Shown piece after piece: positions 16,841 through 24,538 of a stretch of 64,000 bases of DNA. The notes under the pieces were generated by a model, which did no database searches, was not told the DNA's origin, and saw only the letters and a program-made list of their open reading frames with translations. Position 1 is the stretch's first letter. Each line of letters begins with the position of its first letter. Made by a program: the position numbers and the translations under genes. Source of the DNA: Gemmatimonadota bacterium (GTDB taxonomy: Bacteria > Gemmatimonadota > Gemmatimonadetes > Gemmatimonadales > GWC2-71-9); assembly GCA_003222115.1 (NCBI GenBank), contig QHUL01000061.1, forward strand, positions 1-64,000, given 5' to 3'.

Positions 16841-19159
16841 TCAGGGCTTGCCGATCGTCTCCTCGAACAGCTTCAGAATGCGCCGGTACTCGTCCGTCCA
16901 ACTGTCCGCCCGCCGGAATCCGTGCGGCTCAGCCGGATACATGGCCACCTCCCACCCCTCCTTGCCCAGCTCGATTAGCCGCTGGACGAGGCGCGCGGTG
17001 TCCTGGAAGTGCACGTTGTCGTCCACCATGCCGTGGCAGATGAGGAGCCGGCCCTTCAACCCTTCCGCGAAATAGATGGGCGACGACTGCTGGTACGCGA
17101 CGCTGTCCGTCTGCGGCTCGTTGAGGATGCGCGCGGTGTAGGGATGGTTGTAGTGGGCCCAATCGGTCACGGGGCGAAGCGCCGCGCCGGCGGCGAAGAC
17201 GCCGGGCCGCGTGAACATCGCCATCAGCGTGATGAATCCGCCGTAGCTGCCGCCGTAGATCCCGATGCGCGTCGAATCGATCCCCATCTGCCGCGCGAGC
17301 CAGCGAGCGCCGTCCACCTGGTCGTCGAGGTCCGCGCCGCCCATGTGGCGGTAGATCGCCGTGCGCCAGGCGCGCCCGTGACCTGCGCTGCCGCGGTAGT
17401 CCAGGTCGAGCACGGTGTAGCCCCGGGACGCGAGCAGATGGTGGAACATGTACTCGCGGTAATAGAAGGACCACCACTTGTGGACGTTCTGGAGGTAGCC
17501 CGCGCCGTGCACGAAGATCACCGCGGCGCGGTTCGCGGCGCCGCTCGGCCGGTAGAGGCGTGCCGGCACCTTCACGCCGTCGCGCGCGGGGACCATCACG
17601 ATCTCCGGCCGGCTCCAGGCGAAGCCGCGCCATTGGGGCGTCGTGCTCTCCGTCACCTGGCGCATCGCGGCGCCGGCCCGCGCAGGCTGCAGGTACAGCT
17701 CGGGCGGATGGTTGGCGGTCGAGTGCAGCACCGCGAGCAGGGATCGATCGGACGAAGCCACCACGTCCTGACGGCCCTCGGCGGTGGTGAGCGGCGTCTT
17801 GGCTCCTGTCGCCGGGTCGACCGCAGAGAAATGGACCTGGCCGAAGTCGCCCTCGTTCGTGTGCAGGTAGAGCATTCTGCGGTCGGCCGAGAGGTCCGCG
17901 CGCTGCACCTCCCACTCCCCCGACGTGAGCGCCCGTGGCGATCCGCCGCGCGCGGGGACCGTGTACACGTGGGCCCAGCCCGTCTCCTCGCTCCCGTAGT
18001 AAACCGTCTCGCCGTCCGCGAGCCAGCCGGCCGTCCCCGTGACGTCGTCCTCGCGGGCATCGCGCAACCCGAGCGGGCCGTCGAGCCAAGCGTCGTCGTG
18101 CAAGTGCGCGACTACGCGCCGCTCGAGCGAGGGCAGGTCCACGACCGCGTACCAGGCGTCCTTGAAGCTCGTCGCGCTGGCGCGCACCAGCGCGTGCCGG
18201 CTGTTGGGCGACATCCCCACCCCGACGACGTCCCGGTCCCCGGTCCCCACCGTGGAGTCGATCCACGTCGCCTTCCCCGTGGCCACGTCGATCACCGCCG
18301 CGTGTTGCCGCGGCTGCGCGTCACCGACCTTGGTGCGAATCTGCTGCGTCTCCACGTAGCCCGACTGGGTCACCCAGGTCGGCATCACGACGCGGCGCCC
18401 CTCGAGCGTATCGCCCTTCGGGCGCTCCGTCACCGTCAGCAGGACGAACCGGCCGTCGGGCGCGACCTCGAGCCCGCTGACGGCGTGCCGCTCCGCGAGG
18501 TAAACGGACTTCATCGTCGCCACGGTGTCGGTATCGGCGCGCAGCTTCTCCAGCGCCACCTGCCGGCGGATGAAGTCGAACAACTCCTGCTGCTGATCGC
18601 GCAGGACCCTCTTCTGCCCCGCGGGCTCCTCGGCCTTCTTGGGTGCGGGGCCGTGGCGGATGTCGGTGAGCTGCCGCTCTGCGCCGCCGTCCAGGGCGAG
18701 CGCCCAGGCGTTGTCGTCGCGTCGGAAGTACACCGTGCGGCCGTCTCCGGACCACGACGGATCGGACTCGGGAGCGGCGGTCTGCGTGAGCCGCCGCTTC
18801 GCCCCGCTTCGGTCGACGAGATAGAGGTCCCCCTTCAGCACCACGACCTCGCGCTTGTTGTCCGGCGACCAGGCGCCATCATCCATCGCGATCGTGTCGA
18901 CGGCGAAGCGAGGCAGCCGCTCCGGCGCGCCGCCGCGCACCGCCGCGCGGTAGTCCTGGTCGAGCGTGTCCACGGCGGCCCCCCGCCACCGGAAATAGAC
19001 GTACTTGCCGTCGCAGGAAAACCGGACCTCCGAGGGCGCGGTGCCGGCGAAGTCCGGCCCGCGCATGATGGTCTCAACGGTGAGACGTTGGCCCTGCGCA
19101 CCAAGTGCGGCGGGAGCCCAGACGAGCTGGGCGAGCACGACGAAGCGGGTTCTACCCAC
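16841..19159 (-). CDS. S9-family prolyl oligopeptidase/dipeptidyl peptidase, secreted
   Basis: A 772-residue peptidase of the S9 (DPP-IV-like) type. A signal peptide (FVVLAQLVWAPAALGAQG) is at the N-terminus, so it is periplasmic or exported. Residues about 40-500 form a beta-propeller with TolB/WD-like repeats. The C-terminal alpha/beta hydrolase has the nucleophile Ser in GIYGGSYGGF, the Asp in GMVDDNVHF and the His in AEPHGF. It removes short peptides from proline-containing oligopeptides. The GTG start overlaps the phosphatase gene by 8 bases. It is the last of a three-gene operon with the aminotransferase and the phosphatase, which points to amino-acid salvage. Confidence 0.94.
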   Translation of the reverse strand: MGRTRFVVLAQLVWAPAALGAQGQRLTVETIMRGPDFAGTAPSEVRFSCDGKYVYFRWRGAAVDTLDQDYRAAVRGGAPERLPRFAVDTIAMDDGAWSPDNKREVVVLKGDLYLVDRSGAKRRLTQTAAPESDPSWSGDGRTVYFRRDDNAWALALDGGAERQLTDIRHGPAPKKAEEPAGQKRVLRDQQQELFDFIRRQVALEKLRADTDTVATMKSVYLAERHAVSGLEVAPDGRFVLLTVTERPKGDTLEGRRVVMPTWVTQSGYVETQQIRTKVGDAQPRQHAAVIDVATGKATWIDSTVGTGDRDVVGVGMSPNSRHALVRASATSFKDAWYAVVDLPSLERRVVAHLHDDAWLDGPLGLRDAREDDVTGTAGWLADGETVYYGSEETGWAHVYTVPARGGSPRALTSGEWEVQRADLSADRRMLYLHTNEGDFGQVHFSAVDPATGAKTPLTTAEGRQDVVASSDRSLLAVLHSTANHPPELYLQPARAGAAMRQVTESTTPQWRGFAWSRPEIVMVPARDGVKVPARLYRPSGAANRAAVIFVHGAGYLQNVHKWWSFYYREYMFHHLLASRGYTVLDLDYRGSAGHGRAWRTAIYRHMGGADLDDQVDGARWLARQMGIDSTRIGIYGGSYGGFITLMAMFTRPGVFAAGAALRPVTDWAHYNHPYTARILNEPQTDSVAYQQSSPIYFAEGLKGRLLICHGMVDDNVHFQDTARLVQRLIELGKEGWEVAMYPAEPHGFRRADSWTDEYRRILKLFEETIGKP

Positions 19160-19934
19160 GAGCCTCCTCCCCCTCCCCGAGCGCGTGCAGCGCGGCGTCG
19201 TGCACGAGCCCGTTGGAGCTCACGAGCGAGCCGGCGTAGATCGAGCGCTCACCATCGAAGCCGGTGGCGCGCCCTCCTGCCTCCTCGACGATCACCTGGA
19301 GGGCGGCGATGTCCCAAGGGTGCACGACCCGGTCAATCGCGATCTCACCCGCGCCTTCGGCGACCAGCACGTGCTGGTAGAAGTCACCCAACCCCCGGGT
19401 GCGGTTCACGTGCCGCATCAGCCGCATGATCCCGGGTGGCGGCCCCTCACCGCCGGACCCGAGATCGCAGTGGAACAGCATCGCCTGATGGAGATCGCCG
19501 ACCTCCGACACGCGAAGGCGGCGCGTTCCCGAGAACGCCCCCGATCCGCGGGCGGCGTGCCAGCGGGCGCCGAGCGCGGGCGCGCTCGCGACGCCCGCCA
19601 CGACCTCTCCCTCCGCCTCGATGGCGAGCAGAGTCCCGAAAACCGGGATGCCGCGCACGAAACTGACGGTGCCGTCGATGGGATCGACGATCAGCCGGGC
19701 GCCTGCCGTCCCAGGATCATCCCCCTGCTCTTCCCCGAAAACGCCCAGGCCGGGATGACGCTCGCGCGCGAGCGCGCGGGCCATCTCCTCGATGGCCTTG
19801 TCCACGTCGGAGACGGGGCTGTGGTCGGGCTTCTCCTCGACCCGGAGGCGGGGCGACCGGAAGCCGCGCAACGCAAGCTCGTCGGCCCGGTCGGCGATCT
19901 CGTGGAGCAGCGGGAGCCAGCGATCGGGCCGCAT
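19152..19934 (-). CDS. Inositol-monophosphatase-family phosphatase (possibly histidinol-phosphatase, HisN-like)
   Basis: A 260-residue Mg2+/Li+-sensitive type phosphatase. Metal-binding motifs are GEEQ near residue 67, DPIDGTVSFVRGIPVFG near 85-101 and HPWDIAALQVIVEEAGG near 207. The ATG at 19934 (MRPDRWLPLLHEIADRADEL) is chosen because longer starts run into the neighbouring gene. Family members hydrolyse inositol-1-phosphate, histidinol phosphate or related sugar phosphates, and sequence alone does not separate them. If the cell makes inositol lipids (see the 29-45 kb region) an inositol-phosphatase role is possible, but the operon partners point more to amino acids. Confidence 0.88.
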   Translation of the reverse strand: MRPDRWLPLLHEIADRADELALRGFRSPRLRVEEKPDHSPVSDVDKAIEEMARALARERHPGLGVFGEEQGDDPGTAGARLIVDPIDGTVSFVRGIPVFGTLLAIEAEGEVVAGVASAPALGARWHAARGSGAFSGTRRLRVSEVGDLHQAMLFHCDLGSGGEGPPPGIMRLMRHVNRTRGLGDFYQHVLVAEGAGEIAIDRVVHPWDIAALQVIVEEAGGRATGFDGERSIYAGSLVSSNGLVHDAALHALGEGEEARG

Positions 19935-19950
19935 GCGGGCGCGGGGCGTC

Positions 19951-20829
19951 CTAGACCGCCGGCGCCCGCGTCGTATCGCGCTCCAGCCGCTCGCGCAGCG
20001 CCGCATGGAGCTGCCGGGCAACCGGTCCCGGCCGGCCGCTCCCCACGGCGCCCCCGTCGAGCCGGGCGACGGGCATGACCTCGGTGCTGGTGCTCGTCAA
20101 GAACAGCTCGCTCGCGCCCCGCAGCTCCTCGAGCGGGACGGCCTGCTCCACGACGCGGAGCCCCCGCTCCGCCGCCAGCTCCAGCACGATCTCGCGCGTG
20201 ATGCCGGGGAGGATGCGCTGCGTGGCGGGATGCGTGTGGATCGCGCCGTCGATCACGACGAACACGTTGGTGCTCGCCCCTTCCGTCACGATCCCGGCGC
20301 GCACGAAGACAGCCTCGAAGGCGCCGGCGGTAACGGCCTGCTGCTTCGCCAGCACGTTGGGGAGCAGCTGCACGGTCTTCAGGTCGCAGCGCTCCCACCG
20401 CAGGTCCGGCGTCGTGATCACCGTCGCGCCCCGCTCCCGCACGTCGTCCGGCGCGGCGAGGCGATTGGTCCGCAGGAACACGGTGGGTGGCGTCCCCGCG
20501 GGCGGGAAATGATGGGTGCGCTCCGCCACCCCGCGCGTGATCTCGAGGTAGACGAGCGCGTCGCCGTTCATGAGTCCGTTGTCGCGCAGCAAGCGGTCCG
20601 CGATCTCGAGCAGCGCCCCACCTCCGGGCTCGAAGCCCGGAGGCGGCGCAATGCCGAGCGCCTCGAGACCGCGCTCCAGCCGCCGCAGGTGCCGCCCCGC
20701 CTCGAACAGCCGCCCGTTGCGCGCCCGGGTGACTTCGTACACTCCGTCGCCGAACAAGAAGCCGCGGTCATCCACCGACACCGCGGCGCGGGCCTGCTCC
20801 AGGTACTCGCCGTTCAGGTACACGCGCAT
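19951..20829 (-). CDS. Class IV PLP aminotransferase (D-alanine/branched-chain type)
   Basis: A 292-residue fold-type IV aminotransferase. The N-terminus (VYLNGEYLEQARAAVSVDDR, then GFLFGDGVYEV) is typical of D-amino-acid aminotransferases. The PLP lysine is in CDLKTVQLLPN and the cofactor-phosphate region in TEGASTNVFVV. It transfers amino groups between D-alanine or branched-chain amino acids and 2-oxo acids. D- versus L-specificity cannot be decided from sequence. It is the first gene of the aminotransferase, phosphatase, S9 peptidase operon and diverges from the PLP decarboxylase gene across a 56-base gap holding a perfect palindrome. Confidence 0.9.
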   Translation of the reverse strand: MRVYLNGEYLEQARAAVSVDDRGFLFGDGVYEVTRARNGRLFEAGRHLRRLERGLEALGIAPPPGFEPGGGALLEIADRLLRDNGLMNGDALVYLEITRGVAERTHHFPPAGTPPTVFLRTNRLAAPDDVRERGATVITTPDLRWERCDLKTVQLLPNVLAKQQAVTAGAFEAVFVRAGIVTEGASTNVFVVIDGAIHTHPATQRILPGITREIVLELAAERGLRVVEQAVPLEELRGASELFLTSTSTEVMPVARLDGGAVGSGRPGPVARQLHAALRERLERDTTRAPAV

Positions 20830-20857
20830 TTTCGCCGCGGCTCCGATGGACAGGGGC

Positions 20858-20869
20858 GTGATCGATCAC
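20858..20869. promoter_or_regulatory. Perfect 12-bp palindrome in a divergent promoter
   Basis: GTGATCGATCAC lies in the 56-base gap between two divergent PLP-enzyme genes. It is the only strong dyad there. TTAGAC 8 bases before the decarboxylase ATG could be a -10 element. An operator shared by both genes is likely by position, but no regulator is known. Confidence 0.4.
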
Positions 20870-20885
20870 CAACGTTAGACGGACG

Positions 20886-22259
20886 ATGGACCCTGCACCA
20901 GGCGCTCTCGAGACGCAGTCTCTGGCCATTCTTCGTCGGGCGCTGGATCGGCTCGACGCGGGATTCCGGGGACTGCCCCAGGCGAAGGGGCCGCGGCAGG
21001 ATGCCGCGGCGCTGGAGCGCGTGCTCCTCGACGTGGCCGAGCGCCTCCAGGACAACTACCCGTACTTCCACCCGTTGTATGCGGGGCAGATGCTGAAGCC
21101 GCCGCATCCGGTGGCGCGGCTGGCGTATGCGCTTGCCCTGTGGCTCAATCCCAACAACCACGCATTGGACGGCGGCCGTGCGAGCTCGGCCATGGAGCAG
21201 GAGGCGGTCGCGGAGATCGCCCGCATGTTCGGCTGGGAAGCGCCTCTCGGTCATCTCTGCGGCGGTGGCACGATGGCGAACCTCGAAGCGCTGTGGGTAG
21301 CGGGGCAGCTCCGTCCCGGCAGCGCCGTCGTCGCCTCGGAGCAGGCGCACTACACGCACCAGCGGATCAGCGCTGTGCTCGGCCTGCCGTTCGAGTCCGT
21401 GCCGTGCGACGGCCGCGGCCGGCTCGAGGTGGCGGCACTGGAGCGTCGCCTGGAGCGGGGAGGCGTGGGCACGGTCGTGGCGACGATCGGGACGACCGCC
21501 GTCGGATCGATCGATCCGTTGCCGGCGCTGCTCGCGCTGCGCGACCGGCACGACTTCCGCCTGCACGCGGACGCAGCTTACGGCGGTTACTTCGGACTAG
21601 CGGACAACCTGTCGGCCGAGGGGCGGCGGACCTACGACCGGCTGGGCGAGGCGGACTCCATCGTCATCGACCCGCACAAGCACGGGCTGCAGCCCTACGG
21701 GTGCGGCTGCGTGCTGTTCCGCGATCCCACGGTGGGCCGGTTCTACAAGCACGACTCACCCTATACGTACTTCTCGTCACCCGAGCTGCATCTGGGCGAG
21801 ATCAGCCTGGAGTGCTCCCGACCGGGCGCCGCGGCGGTGGCGCTATGGGCGACGCAACGGCTCTTCCCCCTTGTGCCGGGCGGCGCGTTCGCCCGCGCGC
21901 TCGGTGAGAGTCGCGCCGCCGCACTTACGCTGTACGAGAAGCTGCGGGCGGATGCGAGGTTCCTGACGGCCTTTCCGCCGGAGCTCGACATCCTGGTATG
22001 GGCGCCGCGCGCGCGGCGTGCGAGCGACGCGTCTCAGCTGGCGCGCCGGCTCTTCGCCGAGGCGGCGCGGCGCGGGCTGCACCTCGCGCTCGCCGAGTTG
22101 CCGGTCGCGTTCTTCGATCTCGCGGCGGCGGGGATGGAGCGCGACCGGGACACGGTCACCTGCCTGCGCTCGGTGCTGATGAAGCCGGAGCACCGGGCGT
22201 GGGTCGACCGCATCTGGGAGCTGCTGGACGGCGCGGCGCGCGCCGTGCTGGGGGACTGA
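20886..22259 (+). CDS. Group II PLP-dependent decarboxylase (aromatic amino acid/glutamate type)
   Basis: A 457-residue decarboxylase-family enzyme of fold type I. The PLP-binding lysine is in DPHKHGLQPYGCG (about residue 262). The cofactor-stacking region GGGTMANLEAL (about 131) and the Asp-Ala pair in LHADAAYGGYF (about 230) are present. Family members decarboxylate aromatic amino acids, glutamate or related compounds. The substrate cannot be assigned here. Some members act as aldehyde-forming or lyase enzymes. Its start ATG (MDPAPGALETQ) is only 8 bases after a -10-like hexamer. It diverges from the aminotransferase operon. Confidence 0.88.
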   Translation: MDPAPGALETQSLAILRRALDRLDAGFRGLPQAKGPRQDAAALERVLLDVAERLQDNYPYFHPLYAGQMLKPPHPVARLAYALALWLNPNNHALDGGRASSAMEQEAVAEIARMFGWEAPLGHLCGGGTMANLEALWVAGQLRPGSAVVASEQAHYTHQRISAVLGLPFESVPCDGRGRLEVAALERRLERGGVGTVVATIGTTAVGSIDPLPALLALRDRHDFRLHADAAYGGYFGLADNLSAEGRRTYDRLGEADSIVIDPHKHGLQPYGCGCVLFRDPTVGRFYKHDSPYTYFSSPELHLGEISLECSRPGAAAVALWATQRLFPLVPGGAFARALGESRAAALTLYEKLRADARFLTAFPPELDILVWAPRARRASDASQLARRLFAEAARRGLHLALAELPVAFFDLAAAGMERDRDTVTCLRSVLMKPEHRAWVDRIWELLDGAARAVLGD

Positions 22260-22269
22260 GGCGCGGCGG

Positions 22270-22737
22270 CTAGACGCGCCGCGCCCCGATCATCCCTGCC
22301 AGGCGCTCGGCCGCGAAGCCGACCACGGCACCCATGGCGAGCGCGACGCCGGCACGAACCGCCTCGTACCCGGTGTTGACGCCGAGGCCGAGCGCGACTC
22401 CCGCGCCGGCGAACGCACCGGCGGTGAAGGACAAGAGCGGCACGCGCGCCTGCAGCGCGAGCGCGCAGGCCATCGCGCCGAGGATCACCGCCCAGACGAC
22501 GCCGTGGCCGGCGATCGCGACGCGGACGGCCTCGGCGATGAGCACCCATACCACGCCCGAGAGCGTCGCCACGATCGTCTTCTGCAACCCCGCCACACCG
22601 CCGCCCGAGGCGTAGAAGCAGCCAAGCGCCACTACCCCGGCCCACATGGACACGTTCAGCCGGGCCACGCTCGCGAGCCAGGCCCAGATAGCGATCAAGA
22701 CACCGACCATGAGCGCGCGCGCCGTCATCGTGTTCAT
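22270..22737 (-). CDS. DUF1097-family small inner-membrane protein
   Basis: A 155-residue protein with about five membrane helices and hardly any soluble part, resembling DUF1097 (YcdZ-like) proteins. Typical small-residue-rich helices such as GVVALGCFYASGGGVAGLQ are seen. Function is unknown for the family. The ATG has AGGAGG eight bases upstream. It ends 10 bases from the decarboxylase stop, tail to tail. Confidence 0.75.
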   Translation of the reverse strand: MNTMTARALMVGVLIAIWAWLASVARLNVSMWAGVVALGCFYASGGGVAGLQKTIVATLSGVVWVLIAEAVRVAIAGHGVVWAVILGAMACALALQARVPLLSFTAGAFAGAGVALGLGVNTGYEAVRAGVALAMGAVVGFAAERLAGMIGARRV

Positions 22738-22761
22738 CGGCTTGGCCTCCTGAGGGGGACA

Positions 22762-22834
22762 TGGAGCGGATGGGATTCGAACCCACGACCCCCTGGTTGC
22801 AAACCAGGTGCTCTCCCAGCTGAGCTACCGCCCC
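22762..22834 (-). tRNA. tRNA-Ala (anticodon TGC)
   Basis: A 73-nt cloverleaf on the minus strand. The acceptor stem GGGGCGG pairs with CCGCTCC (one G-U pair). The D arm begins TAGCTCAGC. The anticodon arm CCTGG-TTTGCAA-CCAGG carries TGC. The T arm contains GGTTCGAATCC. The discriminator is A and CCA is not encoded. A TATCTT hexamer (22847-22852) 12 bases upstream is a likely -10 element. No integrase or direct-repeat attachment site is visible beside it. Confidence 0.97.
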
Positions 22835-22984
22835 CGAACGGTGAGTAAGATAGCGAAGGGACCGCAGGCGCACCCGGTTTTGTTGCGTCCCCGCGACAGA
22901 CCCGTTCCGCTACCGCTCGGAACGGGTGGCATACGCCGTGCAGCGCTACTTGGCGAGACGACTGAGGAGACCCACCTTGTCGCC

Positions 22985-23791
22985 ATGCACGCCCGCTCCC
23001 TTGGCGCACTCCTTACGAGCGTCGCCGTCGCCTGCCACGGCGGGCCGCGGCCGCTGCGCCTCGGCACCACTTACACCGTGCAGCAGTCGGGCGCGCTCGC
23101 GGTGCTCGAGACCTATTGGGCGGGCGCGCCGCTCGTCGTCGTCGTGGGTCCGTCCGGCCAGATCCTCCGGTCCGCAGCCCAAGGAGACCTCGACGTCGTG
23201 ATCACCCACGCCCCTGCCCTCGAAGCCCGCATCCTCGGCGCGGCGCATACGCTGCTGCGGTGCCCCCTCGTGGCGAGTCGCTTCGCGATCGTGGGCCCCC
23301 CGGACGACCCGGCGCGCGTCGCCGCAGCGGCGACCGCGCGCGACGCATTCGCGCGCATCGCCCGGCGGCGCGGGCCGTTCGTTTCCCGGGGAGACTCGTC
23401 GGGCACGCACGTGAACGAGCTCGCCCAGTGGCACGCCGCCGGCGCGTCGGTGCCGCCGGGCCCGTGGTACGTCGAGTCGGGCGCCGACCAGGCGACCACC
23501 CTCCACCTCGCCGACGAGCGCGACGCCTACGCGCTCGCCGACCTGCCGACCTTCACGAAGCTCGCGGGGCTCAGGCTGCGCGTGCTCTTCACCGCGGATA
23601 CCGCGCTCGTGAACCCTTACACCCTCTACGTCATCCGCACGCCCGACCCGCACCCTGCGGCGCGACCGTTCGCGCAGTGGACGACTACCGTCGCCCGCGA
23701 CTCCGTGCTCGGACTCCGGCTGGGGGATGGCACCGCGGCCTTCACGGCGACGGCGGGCGGCTGCGCGGCACCGGGAGCGGTGACCCGGTGA
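22985..23791 (+). CDS. TupA-like tungstate/molybdate-binding lipoprotein
   Basis: A 268-residue periplasmic binding protein of the TupA (tungstate) type. The signal peptide ends in AVAC, a plausible lipobox (start MHARSLGALLTSVAVAC). Family motifs are seen: GDLDVVITHAPALEA, SRFAIVGPPDDPA and FVSRGDSSGTHVNELAQWH. It should bind tungstate or molybdate for import. It overlaps the next gene by 4 bases (GTGA). No TupB/TupC permease and ATPase genes are adjacent, which is unusual, so the transporter must be elsewhere or this is a free-standing sensor protein. Confidence 0.87.
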   Translation: MHARSLGALLTSVAVACHGGPRPLRLGTTYTVQQSGALAVLETYWAGAPLVVVVGPSGQILRSAAQGDLDVVITHAPALEARILGAAHTLLRCPLVASRFAIVGPPDDPARVAAAATARDAFARIARRRGPFVSRGDSSGTHVNELAQWHAAGASVPPGPWYVESGADQATTLHLADERDAYALADLPTFTKLAGLRLRVLFTADTALVNPYTLYVIRTPDPHPAARPFAQWTTTVARDSVLGLRLGDGTAAFTATAGGCAAPGAVTR

Positions 23792-24141
23792 TCGCCCTCA
23801 ACGTCGTGCCCCGGTTCCAGCTCTCGTTGGGGCTGCGCACGGGCGGTTCGATCATCGGAGCCCGCGAAGCAGCGTTGCTGCAGGGGATCGAGCGGACCAA
23901 GTCCATCAAGGAGGGCGCGAAGCTGGCGGGTGTGAGCTACCGCACAGCGTGGGCGACGGTGCGGACGATGCAACGGGCGCTGGGCCGGCCCGTCGTCCAG
24001 TCGCGCACCGGCGGACCGGGCGGCGGCGCGAGTGTTCTGACCGAGGACGCGCGCGAACTACTCCGCTTCTATCAGGACCTCCATCGCCAGCTCGACGAGC
24101 GGCTCGACCAGGCGTTCAGCCAGGCTACCGCGAAACCGTGA
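23788..24141 (+). CDS. ModE-like DNA-binding regulator (HTH only)
   Basis: A 117-residue protein that matches the N-terminal winged-helix half of ModE: GAREAALLQGIERTKSIKEG, AKLAGVSYRTAWATVRTMQ and the tail GGPGGGASVLTEDARELL. The molybdate-binding MOP/TOBE domain is absent, so it probably cannot sense the oxyanion alone. The GTG start overlaps the TupA-like stop (GTGA). Coupling of a binding protein to an HTH-only ModE suggests control of Mo/W genes. Its 3' end overlaps the opposing gene by 17 bases. Confidence 0.85.
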   Translation: MIALNVVPRFQLSLGLRTGGSIIGAREAALLQGIERTKSIKEGAKLAGVSYRTAWATVRTMQRALGRPVVQSRTGGPGGGASVLTEDARELLRFYQDLHRQLDERLDQAFSQATAKP

Positions 24142-24538
24142 CCCCGTACCCCGTGAGGCTGCGGAGCGTGTAGTCGTTGGCCGCCACCTGGCGGATGAAC
24201 ACGTTGTACGACGCTACCCGGTTCACGTCCGCTACGCCCACCACCAGGATCGGGCCGTTCGCGAGCGTGCCCGTAAGCGCGAACTTGGCCGAGTCGGCGC
24301 CCAGTGGGCCAGCGAACAGCCGGAGCCCGGAGCCCGCGGGGAGGCTGGCGCTCGTGATCGGAGCCGGCCCCTTCACGGCGAGCAGGATGGCGCCGTCCGA
24401 GCCGCTGTTCGGCGTGACGAAGCCGAGCGTCAACTCACCCGGGACGCCCTTGACCACGTCGAGCACCCTGCTGTCGCCGCAGGTCGCCGTCCCGGCGACG
24501 GTTGCCGCGAGGAAGCCGGTCCACACGAGGCGCCTCAT
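24125..24538 (-). CDS. Small secreted beta-rich protein, possible cohesin-like partner of the M6 peptidase
   Basis: A 137-residue protein with an N-terminal signal (VWTGFLAATVAGTATCG) followed by about 110 residues of alternating hydrophobic strands (GAILLAVKGPAPI, ANGPILVVGVADVN, YNVFIRQVAANDYTLR). I do not recognise a named family with certainty. The strand pattern and length resemble cohesin-type domains. Its start overlaps the M6 peptidase stop (ATGA), and that peptidase ends in a dockerin-like tail, so the two may bind each other at the cell surface. This is inference. The Cys after the signal is not in a standard lipobox. Confidence 0.6.
   Translation of the reverse strand: MRRLVWTGFLAATVAGTATCGDSRVLDVVKGVPGELTLGFVTPNSGSDGAILLAVKGPAPITSASLPAGSGLRLFAGPLGADSAKFALTGTLANGPILVVGVADVNRVASYNVFIRQVAANDYTLRSLTGYGVTVSR

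Noticed and set aside
17009-19429. 806-codon plus-strand frame opposite the S9 peptidase
   Set aside because: The opposing strand encodes an intact S9 catalytic triad and propeller. The plus frame is composition-driven.
22762-22834. tRNA-Ala as attachment site of an integrated element
   Set aside because: No integrase, no direct repeat of the tRNA 3' end, and neighbouring genes look like ordinary chromosomal genes.
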